From an uncultured Bacteroidaceae bacterium (GTDB lineage: Bacteria > Bacteroidota > Bacteroidia > Bacteroidales > Bacteroidaceae), in assembly GCA_934293005.1 (NCBI GenBank), contig CAKQYA010000006.1, positions 1 to 64,000 on the forward strand: a stretch of DNA of 64,000 nucleotides. Direction: 5' to 3'. Made by a program: the position numbers and the translations under genes. The notes under the pieces were generated by a model. The model searched no databases, was not told the origin of the DNA, and saw nothing but the letters and a program-made list of their open reading frames with translations. Below, piece after piece: positions 29,059 through 38,280 of the stretch; position 1 is the stretch's first letter, and each line of letters starts with the position of its first letter.

Positions 29059-30537
29059 ATGGAAACAATACTCATCAAGGGACTCCAGCTCATCGTAGCT
29101 CTCGCACTTCTCATCATACTGCACGAGTTCGGACACACCATCGCCGCAAAGATATTCAAGGTGAGAGTGGAGAAATTCTGCCTCTTCTTCGACTGGAAAT
29201 ACACCATCTTCAGCACATACAGCAATTGGTGGCGCAAACTCACAGGCAAAAAGCCAGCCAAGAAAAAGGAAAATGGAGAATATGAATATGAAGGCACAGA
29301 ATACAGCATCGGCTGGATTCCTCTCGGTGGATACGCTAAGATTGCCGGAATGGTGGACGAGTCGTCTTTCAAGGAAGACGACAGCACAAAAGGATTCATA
29401 AAGGAACTGCCCAACATGCTGAAGAACATCATCATAAAGAAAGAGGACGTGAAGGGCAAGAGCTGGGAATTCCGCACTCATCCTGCATGGCAGCGTCTGA
29501 TCATCATGCTTGGCGGCATCATAATGAACTTCATCACAGCCTTTGTCATCTATGCCATGGTTCTGTTCACATGGGGCGAGAGCTTCGTGAAGAGCGAGGA
29601 CATGAACTATGGAATGAAATTCAGCGAACAAGCCAAGGCTGACGGTTTCCGTGATGGCGACATCATCATAAAGACCGATGACGCCCAAGTGGAGTCGTGG
29701 AGCATGGCTGCGCTTCAGGACATATCCAACGCAAAGACAGTCACTGTGCTTAGGGATGGCAAAGAGGTCGTCATCACTCTTGAGGGCGAACGCTCATTGC
29801 TCGACATGATTGAAGCTCCCGTATATGCGGCCATGCGTTCGCCACTTGTCATCGACAGCATCATTCCGGGCACGCCTGCAGAAGAAATGGGATTGAAGAA
29901 GACCGACAAGATATGTTCTGTCAACGGCATAGAGGTGATCGACTTCAACGACTTCCAGAATGCACTCATCAACATCCAGAAGAACCTTCCAGAGAAGGCC
30001 AACTTCGGCGACAGCCTGAAGGCACGTCATATAACAATGGTCATCAACGACAGCATCACACGCAATGTGACACTCACCTCAAGTTTCACCTTAGGTTTTG
30101 CCAATGCCATGCCTTATGCCGACAAGGTGACAACAAGACACTACGGTTTCTTCGAGTCGTTTCCTGCTGGCGTGAAATATGGCATAAAGACACTGAAGAG
30201 CTATGTAGACCAGATGAAGTATGTTTTCACAGCCAAAGGCGCACGTCAGGTAGGCGGATTCATCAGCATAGGCAACATCTTCCCTGACGTATGGGATTGG
30301 CATCGCTTCTGGCTTCTCACCGCATTCCTCTCCATCGCTCTTGGCTTTGCCAACGTGCTTCCTATTCCAGCTCTTGACGGTGGCCATGCCATATTCGCTC
30401 TCTTCGAACTGTTTACAGGACGCCGCCTGAGCGACAACTTCCTTTTAGTGGTGCAATATTTTGGCATGTGGATTCTGCTTGGCCTCATGGTGCTTGCACA
30501 ATTCAATGACATCATGAGGGTGCTGGGATTCAATTAA
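29059..30537 (+). CDS. rseP: RIP metalloprotease RseP (site-2 protease)
   Basis: Inner-membrane zinc protease that cleaves transmembrane substrates such as anti-sigma factors. It has 492 residues. HEFGH (residues 22-26) in the first transmembrane helix supplies two His ligands and the catalytic Glu. A PDZ-like domain lies about 240-300 (VIDSIIPGTPAEEMGLKKTD). The second metal motif, NVLPIPALDGGH, is near residue 440, and the C-terminal helix has GLMVLAQFND. A charged insertion (KKPAKKKENGEYEYEG, about 70-85) precedes the family motif PLGGYAKI. It follows dxr after 267 bp, a gene order seen in many bacteria. Its stop codon overlaps the left end of a family B repeat. Confidence 0.95.
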   Translation: METILIKGLQLIVALALLIILHEFGHTIAAKIFKVRVEKFCLFFDWKYTIFSTYSNWWRKLTGKKPAKKKENGEYEYEGTEYSIGWIPLGGYAKIAGMVDESSFKEDDSTKGFIKELPNMLKNIIIKKEDVKGKSWEFRTHPAWQRLIIMLGGIIMNFITAFVIYAMVLFTWGESFVKSEDMNYGMKFSEQAKADGFRDGDIIIKTDDAQVESWSMAALQDISNAKTVTVLRDGKEVVITLEGERSLLDMIEAPVYAAMRSPLVIDSIIPGTPAEEMGLKKTDKICSVNGIEVIDFNDFQNALINIQKNLPEKANFGDSLKARHITMVINDSITRNVTLTSSFTLGFANAMPYADKVTTRHYGFFESFPAGVKYGIKTLKSYVDQMKYVFTAKGARQVGGFISIGNIFPDVWDWHRFWLLTAFLSIALGFANVLPIPALDGGHAIFALFELFTGRRLSDNFLLVVQYFGMWILLGLMVLAQFNDIMRVLGFN

Positions 30538-30728
30538 CCCCCAGTCGGCCATCAGTCAGAAACGGATTGCGCATGATTCATTCTTTTCAACTCATGCCAA
30601 CGTCTTCTTCAGCATTTTGTTTCCACAGGCATTTCGTCATATCCCGATATGCCTGCAAAGCAAACAAAGCCATCTTCTTGAAGACCAGCACCAACAAAGA
30701 ATGCAATCTGACGATGGCTATGGGAATA
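30536..30728. mobile_element. MITE-like element, family B, diverged inverted copy
   Basis: Inverted relative to the 19.6-kb copy. The left end AACCCCCAGTCGGCCATCAG starts inside the rseP stop codon. The middle keeps TTTTCAACTCATGCC and the palindrome CATATCCCGATATG in the same order and spacing. The right end (CTGACGATGGCTATGGG) is degenerate. The total length is close to that of the 197-bp copy. It fills the gap between rseP and the FAH gene. Confidence 0.65.
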
Positions 30729-30784
30729 ACCCTCAAGAGCCCATTCAGACTACAGAGACTGTAAACTTTCAATAAATATCTAAG

Positions 30785-31420
30785 ATGAAAATACTTGCAG
30801 TAGGCATGAATTATGCCAAACATATCACAGAAATACATAATAAAGAAGGGCAAAATTCGTTATTAGATAAAAAAGAGCCAGTGCTGTTCTCAAAGTTCGA
30901 CTCCAGCATCATACAGCCTGGCAAACCATTCTTCGTGCCCGACTTCGCCAATCGCTTCGAATACGAAACTGAGATTGTGGTGCGCATATCACGTGTAGGC
31001 AAGGACATCAGCGAACGCTTTGCACATCGCTACTATGACGAGGTGACAGTGGGCATCGACTTCACGGCACGTGACCTCCAAAACCAACTCAGGGCAGACG
31101 GCATGCCGTGGGAATGCTGCAAAAGTTTCGATGGAAGCGCAGCCATAGGCAGGTTTGTGAAGAAGGACACGTTGGGATGCGGCATGCAAGACATACATTT
31201 TCACATGAATCTTAATGGCGAACGCCGTCAGGAAGGACACACTGCCAATATGATTCACACCATCGACCACATCATCGCCTATGCCTCGAAATTCTTCACG
31301 CTGAAGACAGGCGACCTCATCTTCACAGGCACACCAGAGGGCGTAGGCGAGGTGAAGGAAGGCGACACCATCGAAGCCTACATCGGAGAAGAGAAACTGC
31401 TTGACCTGCGAATAAAGTAA
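30785..31420 (+). CDS. Fumarylacetoacetate hydrolase (FAH) family protein
   Basis: Metal-dependent hydrolase or decarboxylase of the FAH superfamily, 211 residues (the short, single-domain FAHD1-like form). It begins MKILAVGMNYAKHITE. Metal-binding acidic residues lie in EYETEIVVRI (about 60-69) and GIDFTARDLQ. The family signature GDLIFTGTPEGVG is near residues 178-190. Acylpyruvase or oxaloacetate decarboxylase activity is usual for this subgroup, but the substrate cannot be fixed from sequence. A strong hairpin lies between it and porU. Confidence 0.9.
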   Translation: MKILAVGMNYAKHITEIHNKEGQNSLLDKKEPVLFSKFDSSIIQPGKPFFVPDFANRFEYETEIVVRISRVGKDISERFAHRYYDEVTVGIDFTARDLQNQLRADGMPWECCKSFDGSAAIGRFVKKDTLGCGMQDIHFHMNLNGERRQEGHTANMIHTIDHIIAYASKFFTLKTGDLIFTGTPEGVGEVKEGDTIEAYIGEEKLLDLRIK

Positions 31421-31442
31421 TGCGAATAAGGTAACAAATACA

Positions 31443-31484
31443 CAATGGCGCATGTGGCTGGTATACATGCCACATGCGCCATTG
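31443..31484 (+). terminator. Strong hairpin between the FAH gene and porU
   Basis: CAATGGCGCATGTGGC (31443-31458) pairs perfectly with GCCACATGCGCCATTG (31469-31484). It has no T-run, so it may terminate weakly or stabilise the message. It is 23 bp after the FAH stop. Confidence 0.7.
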
Positions 31485-31506
31485 CAAGTAATACAACATA
31501 ACAACT

Positions 31507-34500
31507 ATGACAAGAAAGATATACACTCTCCTACTCTTCTTATCTACGCTGACAGTCTGTGTCGGCGCACAAGAACGTTACACACGGCAGTCGCTGCTTG
31601 CCACAGGCAAATGGATGAAGATACGTGTGAAGGACGAGGGTGTATACCAGCTCTCACCCACAGCTCTGAAGAATATGGGATTCAGCAATGCTGCTAAAGT
31701 ACGCCTGTATGGTTACAACATGCCCATGCTCCCAGAAGCGAAGATTGAAAACATAGCCGACGACATGATGGAGATTCCCGTATACCGCAAAAGCAACGGC
31801 ACTATTTTGTTTTACTCATGCGGCATCACAGAGTGGAAAAAAACTTCATCAGGGAAATATTTCACGCACAAGAACAACCCTTACTCGTCATACATATACT
31901 ACTTCCTCACAGAAAGCGACGCTTCGCCAGCCACCTTCAACACAGAAGATGGCACTGCCACAACGTCTACCATACAAGACACATACTTGGCTCACAGCAT
32001 ATATGAGGATGACGCATTCTCTTTTCTTAATGCCGGCCGCACATTCTTTGAGAAATACGACTATGCGGATGGTGCGTCGAAGACATACCGCATATCACTT
32101 GACAACACAACAAAGGGCGATGTCATATTAGATGTGCGATTCGGCGCAAACGGCAGCTCATCTTCCACCGTCAATGTATCGACAGGATCAAACAGTCTGG
32201 GAAACATCACTATCGGCGGCGTAAGCACAAGTGACCACTGTGCGGCAAAAGTGTCAAGCCGACAATTTACCATATACGACCAGACCATAAGCCAGATGCC
32301 TGTCACGCTGAAGCACACACGCTCACAAGGCACATCGGGCCATCTTGACTATATACGCCTGAGCTATCAAGCCCTATTGACTGTCAGCAGCAAAAACTAC
32401 GTGGTCTTCACACCCAACAGCACAACAAAACGCACATTCGCCGTGGCAGGCGCAGACAATGGCACTTGCGTGTGGAACGTCACCTCACCATCTGCCACTC
32501 ACGAGATAAAAGGCACACTGACAAACGGCACATACAAAGTGAGCGTCGATGCGGGAAACATCAACGACAAATATGTGGCGGTGAACACCAATTCGACATT
32601 TCCAACCCCACAGCAAATTGGCAAGATTGCCAATCAGAACCTGCATGCACTCGACAGCATAAATCTTTTAATCATAGTGCCTGCCAACGGACGGCTCACA
32701 GACCAAGCTCTTCGCCTGGCACAGGCACACACACAGAAGGATGGAATGAAATGCGCTGTGGTGAAGGCAGACGAAGTGTACAACGAATTCTCCGCAGGCA
32801 CACCCGACGCCACTGCCTACCGTCGACTGATGAAGATGCTTTATGACAGACAATACAAGCAATCACCGCTTCGAGGCACAGAAGCAGGGAGCCTCAACCT
32901 GCTCTTGTTTGGCAACTGCCTTTGGGACAACCGCCTCATCACGACAGGACTGACAAAACTCTCGCAGGACGACTATCTTCTTGCTTACGAATCGGACGAC
33001 TCATGGTCTAACACCAAATCGTACGTGATGGAAGAATACTATACCCTTCTTGAGGACGGCAAAGGCGTGTCACCGCTTAAAGAAAAACCCGACTGCGGCG
33101 TGGGCCGCTTGCCCGTGACCACAGCGGCACAGGCCAAGAACATGGTAGACAAGCTCATAGGCTACATCTTCAACATATATGGAGGAGGATGGAAGAACAA
33201 CATCTGCATGATGGCAGATGATGGCAATGCCAACATACACATGCAGGATGCTGAAAACATACTGGACAAGACACAGTCGCTGATGCCTGAATACCACTAC
33301 CAACGCATTTATTGGGACAGTTACCAGCGCGAGCAGACGTCCACAGGCAGCAGTTATCCCGGAGCATACGCCGACATCAACAAGACAATGGAGGAAGGCG
33401 CACTAATCATGAACTACACAGGACACGGTGCACCCTACACACTCTCACACGAACAAGTGCTCAAGACGGCAGATTTCCAAAACTGGTCATCGCCACGACT
33501 GCCACTGTGGTTCACCGCAGCATGCGATGTGGCGCCATTCGACATGAACACAACCAACATCGCATGCGAAGCGATGCTCAACAAGAACGGTGCAGCCATG
33601 GGATTCATAAGCACAGCACGCACTGTATACTCGCCACAGAACAGAACCATCAACCGCAACTTCATGTCGCATGTGCTGGCACGCAAGCCCAACGGGGAAA
33701 ACTACACAATAGGTGAAGCTCTGGCTCAAGCAAAGGCCGACATAGCAGGCTCACTCAGATTGTCATCATCCGACATGGACTCTATCAACAAGGTGCATTT
33801 CATCTTGCTTGGCGACCCTGCCATCAAACTGTGTCCACCCAAATACAATGTGAAGATTGACCGTTTCAATGGATTGGACACAAGCAGCGGTGACAGGCCC
33901 AACATCTCAGCAGGCGACATAGTGACTGTGGAGGGACGTATTGTCGATGAAGATGGCAACGACATTGACGACTTCAATGGAATACTCAGTTCTTCTGTCT
34001 ATGACAGCGAGGAGCATATAGTGTGCAAGAACAACGCTAATGAAGACATCACCAAGTTCGAGTATGACGACCGCACACGAGTGATCTATTCAGGCTCAGA
34101 TTCGATACGCTCTGGCAAGTTCACATTCTCCTTCCCCGTGACTATCGACATCAATTACTCAGACAATACAGGCATGCTCTATCTGCATGCCATCAACCAG
34201 AAGAAGACCGACGAGGCTCACGGCATCTTCGACAAGTTCACCGTAGGAGGTTCTAACACAGAGAATGTGACAGACACCATAGGTCCTGCCATTCTGGCTT
34301 TCTGTGACGGCTATACAACAAAAGACAGCGTCACCACGTATACCACAGAAAACCCGACCTTGCGCATCGTGCTTTCCGACGATAGCGGAATCAACACCAC
34401 AGGCAGTGGCCTGGGACACGACATTGTTGCAATCATCGATGGCAAGGAATCAATGACATACTCCCTCAACAGCTACTACACTCCAGATGCCGGCAGTTAT

Positions 34501-34788
34501 AAAACAGGCAGCATCAGCTACTCACTCCCTTCTTTGCCGGCAGGCACACACACACTGTTGGTAAGAGCCTTCGACACTCTCAACAATATGGGCGAAAGCT
34601 TCTACACATTCGAAGTGGTGGAAGGCATGCGGCAAGAATATGACATCATAGACATGTCGGGACGCGTGCTGCAGCATGGCAAGGATATAAGCAGCCTCAA
34701 GCCAGGAGTGTACATAAGACGTATAAGATTGACTTCTCCTGCGGGGACAATATACACCAAAGCAGAAAAGTTTGCAGTGACACAATAA
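31507..34788 (+). CDS. porU: Type IX secretion sortase PorU
   Basis: Cell-surface C25 (gingipain-like) cysteine protease that removes the C-terminal signal of T9SS cargo and joins it to A-LPS. It has 1093 residues; the signal peptide ends near VGA-Q. The catalytic pair is His640 (NYTGHGAP) and Cys673 (TAACDVAPFD). Their 33-residue spacing equals that recalled for P. gingivalis PorU (His657/Cys690). A beta-sandwich follows, and the protein itself ends with a CTD-like tail (VLQHGKDISSLKPGVYIRR). porV follows after 74 bp, the same pairing as in P. gingivalis. Its substrates probably include the tailed proteins at 15-24 kb and 49.3 kb. Confidence 0.96.
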   Translation: MTRKIYTLLLFLSTLTVCVGAQERYTRQSLLATGKWMKIRVKDEGVYQLSPTALKNMGFSNAAKVRLYGYNMPMLPEAKIENIADDMMEIPVYRKSNGTILFYSCGITEWKKTSSGKYFTHKNNPYSSYIYYFLTESDASPATFNTEDGTATTSTIQDTYLAHSIYEDDAFSFLNAGRTFFEKYDYADGASKTYRISLDNTTKGDVILDVRFGANGSSSSTVNVSTGSNSLGNITIGGVSTSDHCAAKVSSRQFTIYDQTISQMPVTLKHTRSQGTSGHLDYIRLSYQALLTVSSKNYVVFTPNSTTKRTFAVAGADNGTCVWNVTSPSATHEIKGTLTNGTYKVSVDAGNINDKYVAVNTNSTFPTPQQIGKIANQNLHALDSINLLIIVPANGRLTDQALRLAQAHTQKDGMKCAVVKADEVYNEFSAGTPDATAYRRLMKMLYDRQYKQSPLRGTEAGSLNLLLFGNCLWDNRLITTGLTKLSQDDYLLAYESDDSWSNTKSYVMEEYYTLLEDGKGVSPLKEKPDCGVGRLPVTTAAQAKNMVDKLIGYIFNIYGGGWKNNICMMADDGNANIHMQDAENILDKTQSLMPEYHYQRIYWDSYQREQTSTGSSYPGAYADINKTMEEGALIMNYTGHGAPYTLSHEQVLKTADFQNWSSPRLPLWFTAACDVAPFDMNTTNIACEAMLNKNGAAMGFISTARTVYSPQNRTINRNFMSHVLARKPNGENYTIGEALAQAKADIAGSLRLSSSDMDSINKVHFILLGDPAIKLCPPKYNVKIDRFNGLDTSSGDRPNISAGDIVTVEGRIVDEDGNDIDDFNGILSSSVYDSEEHIVCKNNANEDITKFEYDDRTRVIYSGSDSIRSGKFTFSFPVTIDINYSDNTGMLYLHAINQKKTDEAHGIFDKFTVGGSNTENVTDTIGPAILAFCDGYTTKDSVTTYTTENPTLRIVLSDDSGINTTGSGLGHDIVAIIDGKESMTYSLNSYYTPDAGSYKTGSISYSLPSLPAGTHTLLVRAFDTLNNMGESFYTFEVVEGMRQEYDIIDMSGRVLQHGKDISSLKPGVYIRRIRLTSPAGTIYTKAEKFAVTQ

Positions 34789-34862
34789 AAAGTATACAAA
34801 CTCGTTTTTTATTATCAGAGAGTCACTACAGCGCTCTTAATAAAAAAACATCCACTAAAACA

Positions 34863-36083
34863 ATGAGAAAAACAATAATAGCCCTCACAGCCGCAGCCTT
34901 TGCATCATCAGCTATGGCCCAGGATGTGAAGAATCAGCTCAACCCTGTCTATCATGGTGTGACTTCTCTGGCCATAGCTCCAGATGCTCGCGCAGCCGGC
35001 ATGGGTGATATAGGAGCTGCAACAGACCCTGATGTCAACTCACAATACTGGAACCCAGCCAAGTATCCATTCTGCATCAGCCGTGCAGGACTGTCGGTCA
35101 ACTACACCCCATGGCTCCGCCAGTTGGTGTCGGACATAGACCTTGCCAACATTACAGGCTACACACGCCTTGGCGACTATGATGCCCTCTCTGGTTCGCT
35201 CCGCTATTTCTCATTGGGTGAAGTGTACACAAGTTTTGAAGAAAATGCTGATGTAATCAAGCCTTACGAGCTGTCGGTAGATGTGGCATACTCACGCATG
35301 CTTTCTGAAACATTCTCGGCAGCTGTTGCTCTGCGTTACATCTATTCCGACCTTGCATACAAGCAGGATGACGATGTCACTCCTGGTTCAGCTTTTGCAG
35401 CCGACATTGGCCTCTATCACAATGGATACATCAATCTCAGTGGTCATGAGAGCCAGTTGGGATGGGGTCTTAACATCAGCAATATCGGTTCGAAGATATC
35501 ATACGACAGCGGCAACACATCTGAATTTCTGCCTACCAACATGCGTTTCGGCCTCTCGCTGATGGTGCCAATTGATGAATACAACACCATCTCATTCTCT
35601 GCAGATGCCAACAAGCTCCTTGTGCCGACACGTCTTACCATGGAACAGTATGTGAAGCACATGGTTGAGACGGAAGGTGGCGAATCTTCTGAATACGAGC
35701 AGGATTATGGTGGCTACCGCACATGGCTTGAGGGTGAGGGCTACTACAACGTGTCGCCAATCTCAGGCATCTTCAAATCGTTCCATGATGCTCCTAACGG
35801 CTTCAAAGAAGAATTGCAGGAGGTGCAATGGAGCGCAGGTATGGAATATGCCTACAACAACCAGTTCTTCCTCCGTGCAGGTTATCACTACGAACACCCA
35901 AACAAGGGCAACCGTACATATTTCACAGTCGGAGCTGGTTTCAAGATGAACATATTCTCTCTTGACGCTGGATATGTGATTTCGACAGCACAGAGCAATC
36001 CACTCGACCAGACACTGCGCTTTTCACTCGCTTTCGACATGGATGGCATAGGCGACCTGTTGGGCAAGAAGAGAAGAAGATAA
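34863..36083 (+). CDS. porV: Type IX secretion outer-membrane protein PorV (LptO)
   Basis: FadL-like outer-membrane beta-barrel of 406 residues that shuttles T9SS cargo from the translocon to PorU. The signal peptide ends near AMA-QDV. Typical PorV segments are TSLAIAPDARAAGMGDIGAATDPDVNSQYWNPAKYPF (given here as the span at residues 35-72) and the C-terminal barrel strands ending in DGIGDLLGKKRRR. It is downstream of porU, and the two proteins act together in the attachment complex. A fragment of a family B repeat follows the stop. Confidence 0.95.
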   Translation: MRKTIIALTAAAFASSAMAQDVKNQLNPVYHGVTSLAIAPDARAAGMGDIGAATDPDVNSQYWNPAKYPFCISRAGLSVNYTPWLRQLVSDIDLANITGYTRLGDYDALSGSLRYFSLGEVYTSFEENADVIKPYELSVDVAYSRMLSETFSAAVALRYIYSDLAYKQDDDVTPGSAFAADIGLYHNGYINLSGHESQLGWGLNISNIGSKISYDSGNTSEFLPTNMRFGLSLMVPIDEYNTISFSADANKLLVPTRLTMEQYVKHMVETEGGESSEYEQDYGGYRTWLEGEGYYNVSPISGIFKSFHDAPNGFKEELQEVQWSAGMEYAYNNQFFLRAGYHYEHPNKGNRTYFTVGAGFKMNIFSLDAGYVISTAQSNPLDQTLRFSLAFDMDGIGDLLGKKRRR

Positions 36084-36092
36084 AAAGCACAA

Positions 36093-36165
36093 GCTGACAA
36101 GAGCCGAAAAGAATAAATAACGCACAACTGCCCAACTGGCGTCGGCATGATGACATGTTTGGGAT
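36093..36165. mobile_element. MITE-like element, family B, right-end fragment
   Basis: GCTGACAAGAGCCGAAAAGA starts a 73-bp stretch that aligns without gaps to the last 73 bp of the 19.6-kb copy, ending ATGTTTGGGAT against ATTTGGGTT. It lies between porV and ispF and creates an ATG (36155) nine codons upstream of, and in frame with, the true ispF start. Confidence 0.65.
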
Positions 36166-36181
36166 AAATACAAGAAAATCC

Positions 36182-36664
36182 ATGAAGACACGTATAGGAA
36201 TGGGATATGACGTCCATAAATTGGCAGAAGGACGCGATCTTTGGATCGGAGGCATCAAACTGGCCCACACGCATGGTCTGCTTGGACATTCCGATGCAGA
36301 TGTGCTCATACATGCCATTTGCGACGCCCTCTTCGGTGCGGCCAACATGCGTGACATAGGCTATCATTTCCCTCCAAAGAAAGGCAATGAGTATGAGAAT
36401 ATAGATTCAAAGATTCTTCTCAAGCGCACCGTAGAACTGATTGCCACCAAAGGATACCGCATAGGCAATATTGACGCCACGATATGTGCAGAACATCCTA
36501 AGATGAACCCGCATATACCTGACATGCAGTCGGTGCTCGCTCAAGTGATGGGCATAGACATAGATGACATCTCCATAAAAGCAACAACAACAGAAAAGTT
36601 GGGATTCACAGGCAGAGAAGAAGGCATCAGCGCATATGCTGTGGCTCTTATAGAGAAAGATTGA
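36182..36664 (+). CDS. ispF: 2-C-methyl-D-erythritol 2,4-cyclodiphosphate synthase
   Basis: Cyclises the CDP-diphosphate intermediate in the non-mevalonate isoprenoid pathway. It has 160 residues from the ATG at 36182 (MKTRIGMGYDVHKL). I rejected the in-frame ATG at 36155 because it lies inside a repeat fragment and would add nine unconserved residues. The metal-binding Asp and His are in GYDVHKL, the third His in LLGHSDADVLIHA, and the C-terminal signature is ATTTEKLGFTGREEGI. The window also carries dxr. A perfect palindromic terminator follows. Confidence 0.96.
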   Translation: MKTRIGMGYDVHKLAEGRDLWIGGIKLAHTHGLLGHSDADVLIHAICDALFGAANMRDIGYHFPPKKGNEYENIDSKILLKRTVELIATKGYRIGNIDATICAEHPKMNPHIPDMQSVLAQVMGIDIDDISIKATTTEKLGFTGREEGISAYAVALIEKD

Positions 36665-36677
36665 CTAACACAAAACT

Positions 36678-36729
36678 CAATTCAATAAAAGCAGGCAAGA
36701 TAATTATCTTGCCTGCTTTTATTGAATTG
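36678..36729. terminator. Perfect 52-bp palindrome, bidirectional terminator
   Basis: The 26-nt arm (CAATTCAATAAAAGCAGGCA then AGATAA) is followed immediately by its exact complement. It sits between the convergent ispF and methyltransferase genes and has T-rich sequence on both sides (GCTTTTATTG), so it can stop transcription from both directions. Confidence 0.88.
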
Positions 36730-36829
36730 TCCACCAACATACATCAGCGTATCCATATTGCCTTTGTCACGACTTGGCAAAGGCTCTTGTTTCAGTCAAA
36801 ACATACCACAAGAAAAACATGATACATTT

Positions 36830-38278
36830 TTATTTCCTTTTTAAAACCTGGTTGATATCCTCGTGCACCATACTGTTACTGTTGTCAGCAATACTATTGA
36901 GTGCATACTGATCGAAGATATCAAGGAAGTTGAGTTCGTGACACTTATTCGTAACAGTTGAAGTTTGTGTATTATGATCCTTTACAACGACTAACTGTGA
37001 CTGCTTATACATAATTTCCCTAACTGCGGAAGTACAATCTTGTGTATCTTCAGGCATTATCTTCTGAATATCATTGAAGAGACGAATAAGTGAACGACCT
37101 ACAGCCCAAGCTAAATTAACAGGAACTGCGTTACCTATTTGTTTGTATTTATCACTCATACTTCCCTGAAAATTCCAGCTATCGGGAAATGTCTGAATAC
37201 GAGCATATTCGCGAATACTCAACGGGCGTGTTTCTAAAGGATGACAACGCTCTGTCTGCTTTTGACAGGGAGAGCATGTAAGTGTCAATGAAGGTTCATC
37301 AAGAGACAATCTTCTTGCCATACCGGTCTTTCCCCCACCAAGCAACCAACTACCTCCCATATAATCTTTGGCAACATTTTCTGGCAGACTTCTCCAATCG
37401 CCACCTTGCGGCACCATTGCCAAAACTCGCTTTTTCTTCTCCGGATACTGCGCCCCCTCAGAAACAGGAACATCCTTATCAAAAATCACACTTTTATAGA
37501 GAGCGTCGCGAAGCGTCAATACTTCATAATAGGGAGTAGGCCAATGGAACTCTACCTGTTTAGCAATATCGTTACGAATCGCAATGAGAATCAAGCGCTC
37601 TCGCTTCTGCGGCACTTGATACATTATCGCACGCAACACACGAGGTTCAACAAGTGTGTACCCTAATTCAGCTATAGCATTTTTAATCGTCTCGAATGTT
37701 CGTCCATTTTCATGCGAGATTAATCCCTTAACATTTTCTCCCATAAATACTTTCGGCTGAATTTCCTTTACAGCTCGGGCTAATTCAAAAAATAGAGTAC
37801 CACGGGTATCGTTGAATCCCGCACCTTTTCCAGCATATGAAAATGCCTGGCAAGGGAAACCACCTGACAAAAAATCCACCTTACCTCTTAAAGGAGTAAA
37901 ATCTATGTGGCGCACGTCACCCTCTATCACATTCCATTCAGGTCTGTTTGTTTTAAGAGTCTTGCATGCTGCCGTTTCAAACTCATTCAGCAGCACATGG
38001 TGGAACCCTGCCAGCGACATTCCTAGGGCTAGACCACCACCGCCAGCAAATAGTTCTATTGAATTGAATTGGCGTAAGGGGGTAACTACAGACTCATTTG
38101 CCCAATTGCTTTTAAGCATAGAATTTACTTCAGGAATTGCCTTAAGTTCTTCCATGTCAAATCCAGCGACACCATTTTGCTGGCGTAGCGGATAAAGCCC
38201 ATTTTTACCCCATGTTTGGACCGTACGGTTAGAGGTACCAATAAGTGCAGCTAAATTATTTTCAGATATAAACGTCAT
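36830..38278 (-). CDS. DNA (cytosine-5) methyltransferase with N-terminal helix-turn-helix
   Basis: Modification enzyme of a type II restriction system, 482 residues. Residues 1-50 form a MerR/Xre-like helix-turn-helix (NNLAALIGTSNRTVQTWGK) that could let the enzyme repress its own operon, as in other fused methyltransferase-regulators (inference). C5-methylase motifs follow in order: I (FAGGGGLALG, 78-87), IV (GGFPCQAFS, catalytic Cys143), VI (MGENVKG), VIII (QKRERLI), a target-recognition region, and X (QIGNAVPVNLA). About 90 residues follow motif X, longer than usual. It lies 2 bp after the endonuclease gene. The DNA is noticeably more AT-rich than the flanks, which suggests acquisition. 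Confidence 0.93.
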   Translation of the reverse strand: MTFISENNLAALIGTSNRTVQTWGKNGLYPLRQQNGVAGFDMEELKAIPEVNSMLKSNWANESVVTPLRQFNSIELFAGGGGLALGMSLAGFHHVLLNEFETAACKTLKTNRPEWNVIEGDVRHIDFTPLRGKVDFLSGGFPCQAFSYAGKGAGFNDTRGTLFFELARAVKEIQPKVFMGENVKGLISHENGRTFETIKNAIAELGYTLVEPRVLRAIMYQVPQKRERLILIAIRNDIAKQVEFHWPTPYYEVLTLRDALYKSVIFDKDVPVSEGAQYPEKKKRVLAMVPQGGDWRSLPENVAKDYMGGSWLLGGGKTGMARRLSLDEPSLTLTCSPCQKQTERCHPLETRPLSIREYARIQTFPDSWNFQGSMSDKYKQIGNAVPVNLAWAVGRSLIRLFNDIQKIMPEDTQDCTSAVREIMYKQSQLVVVKDHNTQTSTVTNKCHELNFLDIFDQYALNSIADNSNSMVHEDINQVLKRK

Positions 38279-38280
38279 AG

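Noticed and set aside
36155..36181. Upstream ATG as the ispF start
   Set aside because: It lies in a repeat fragment and adds nine unconserved residues; the next ATG gives the usual MKTRIGMGYDVH.
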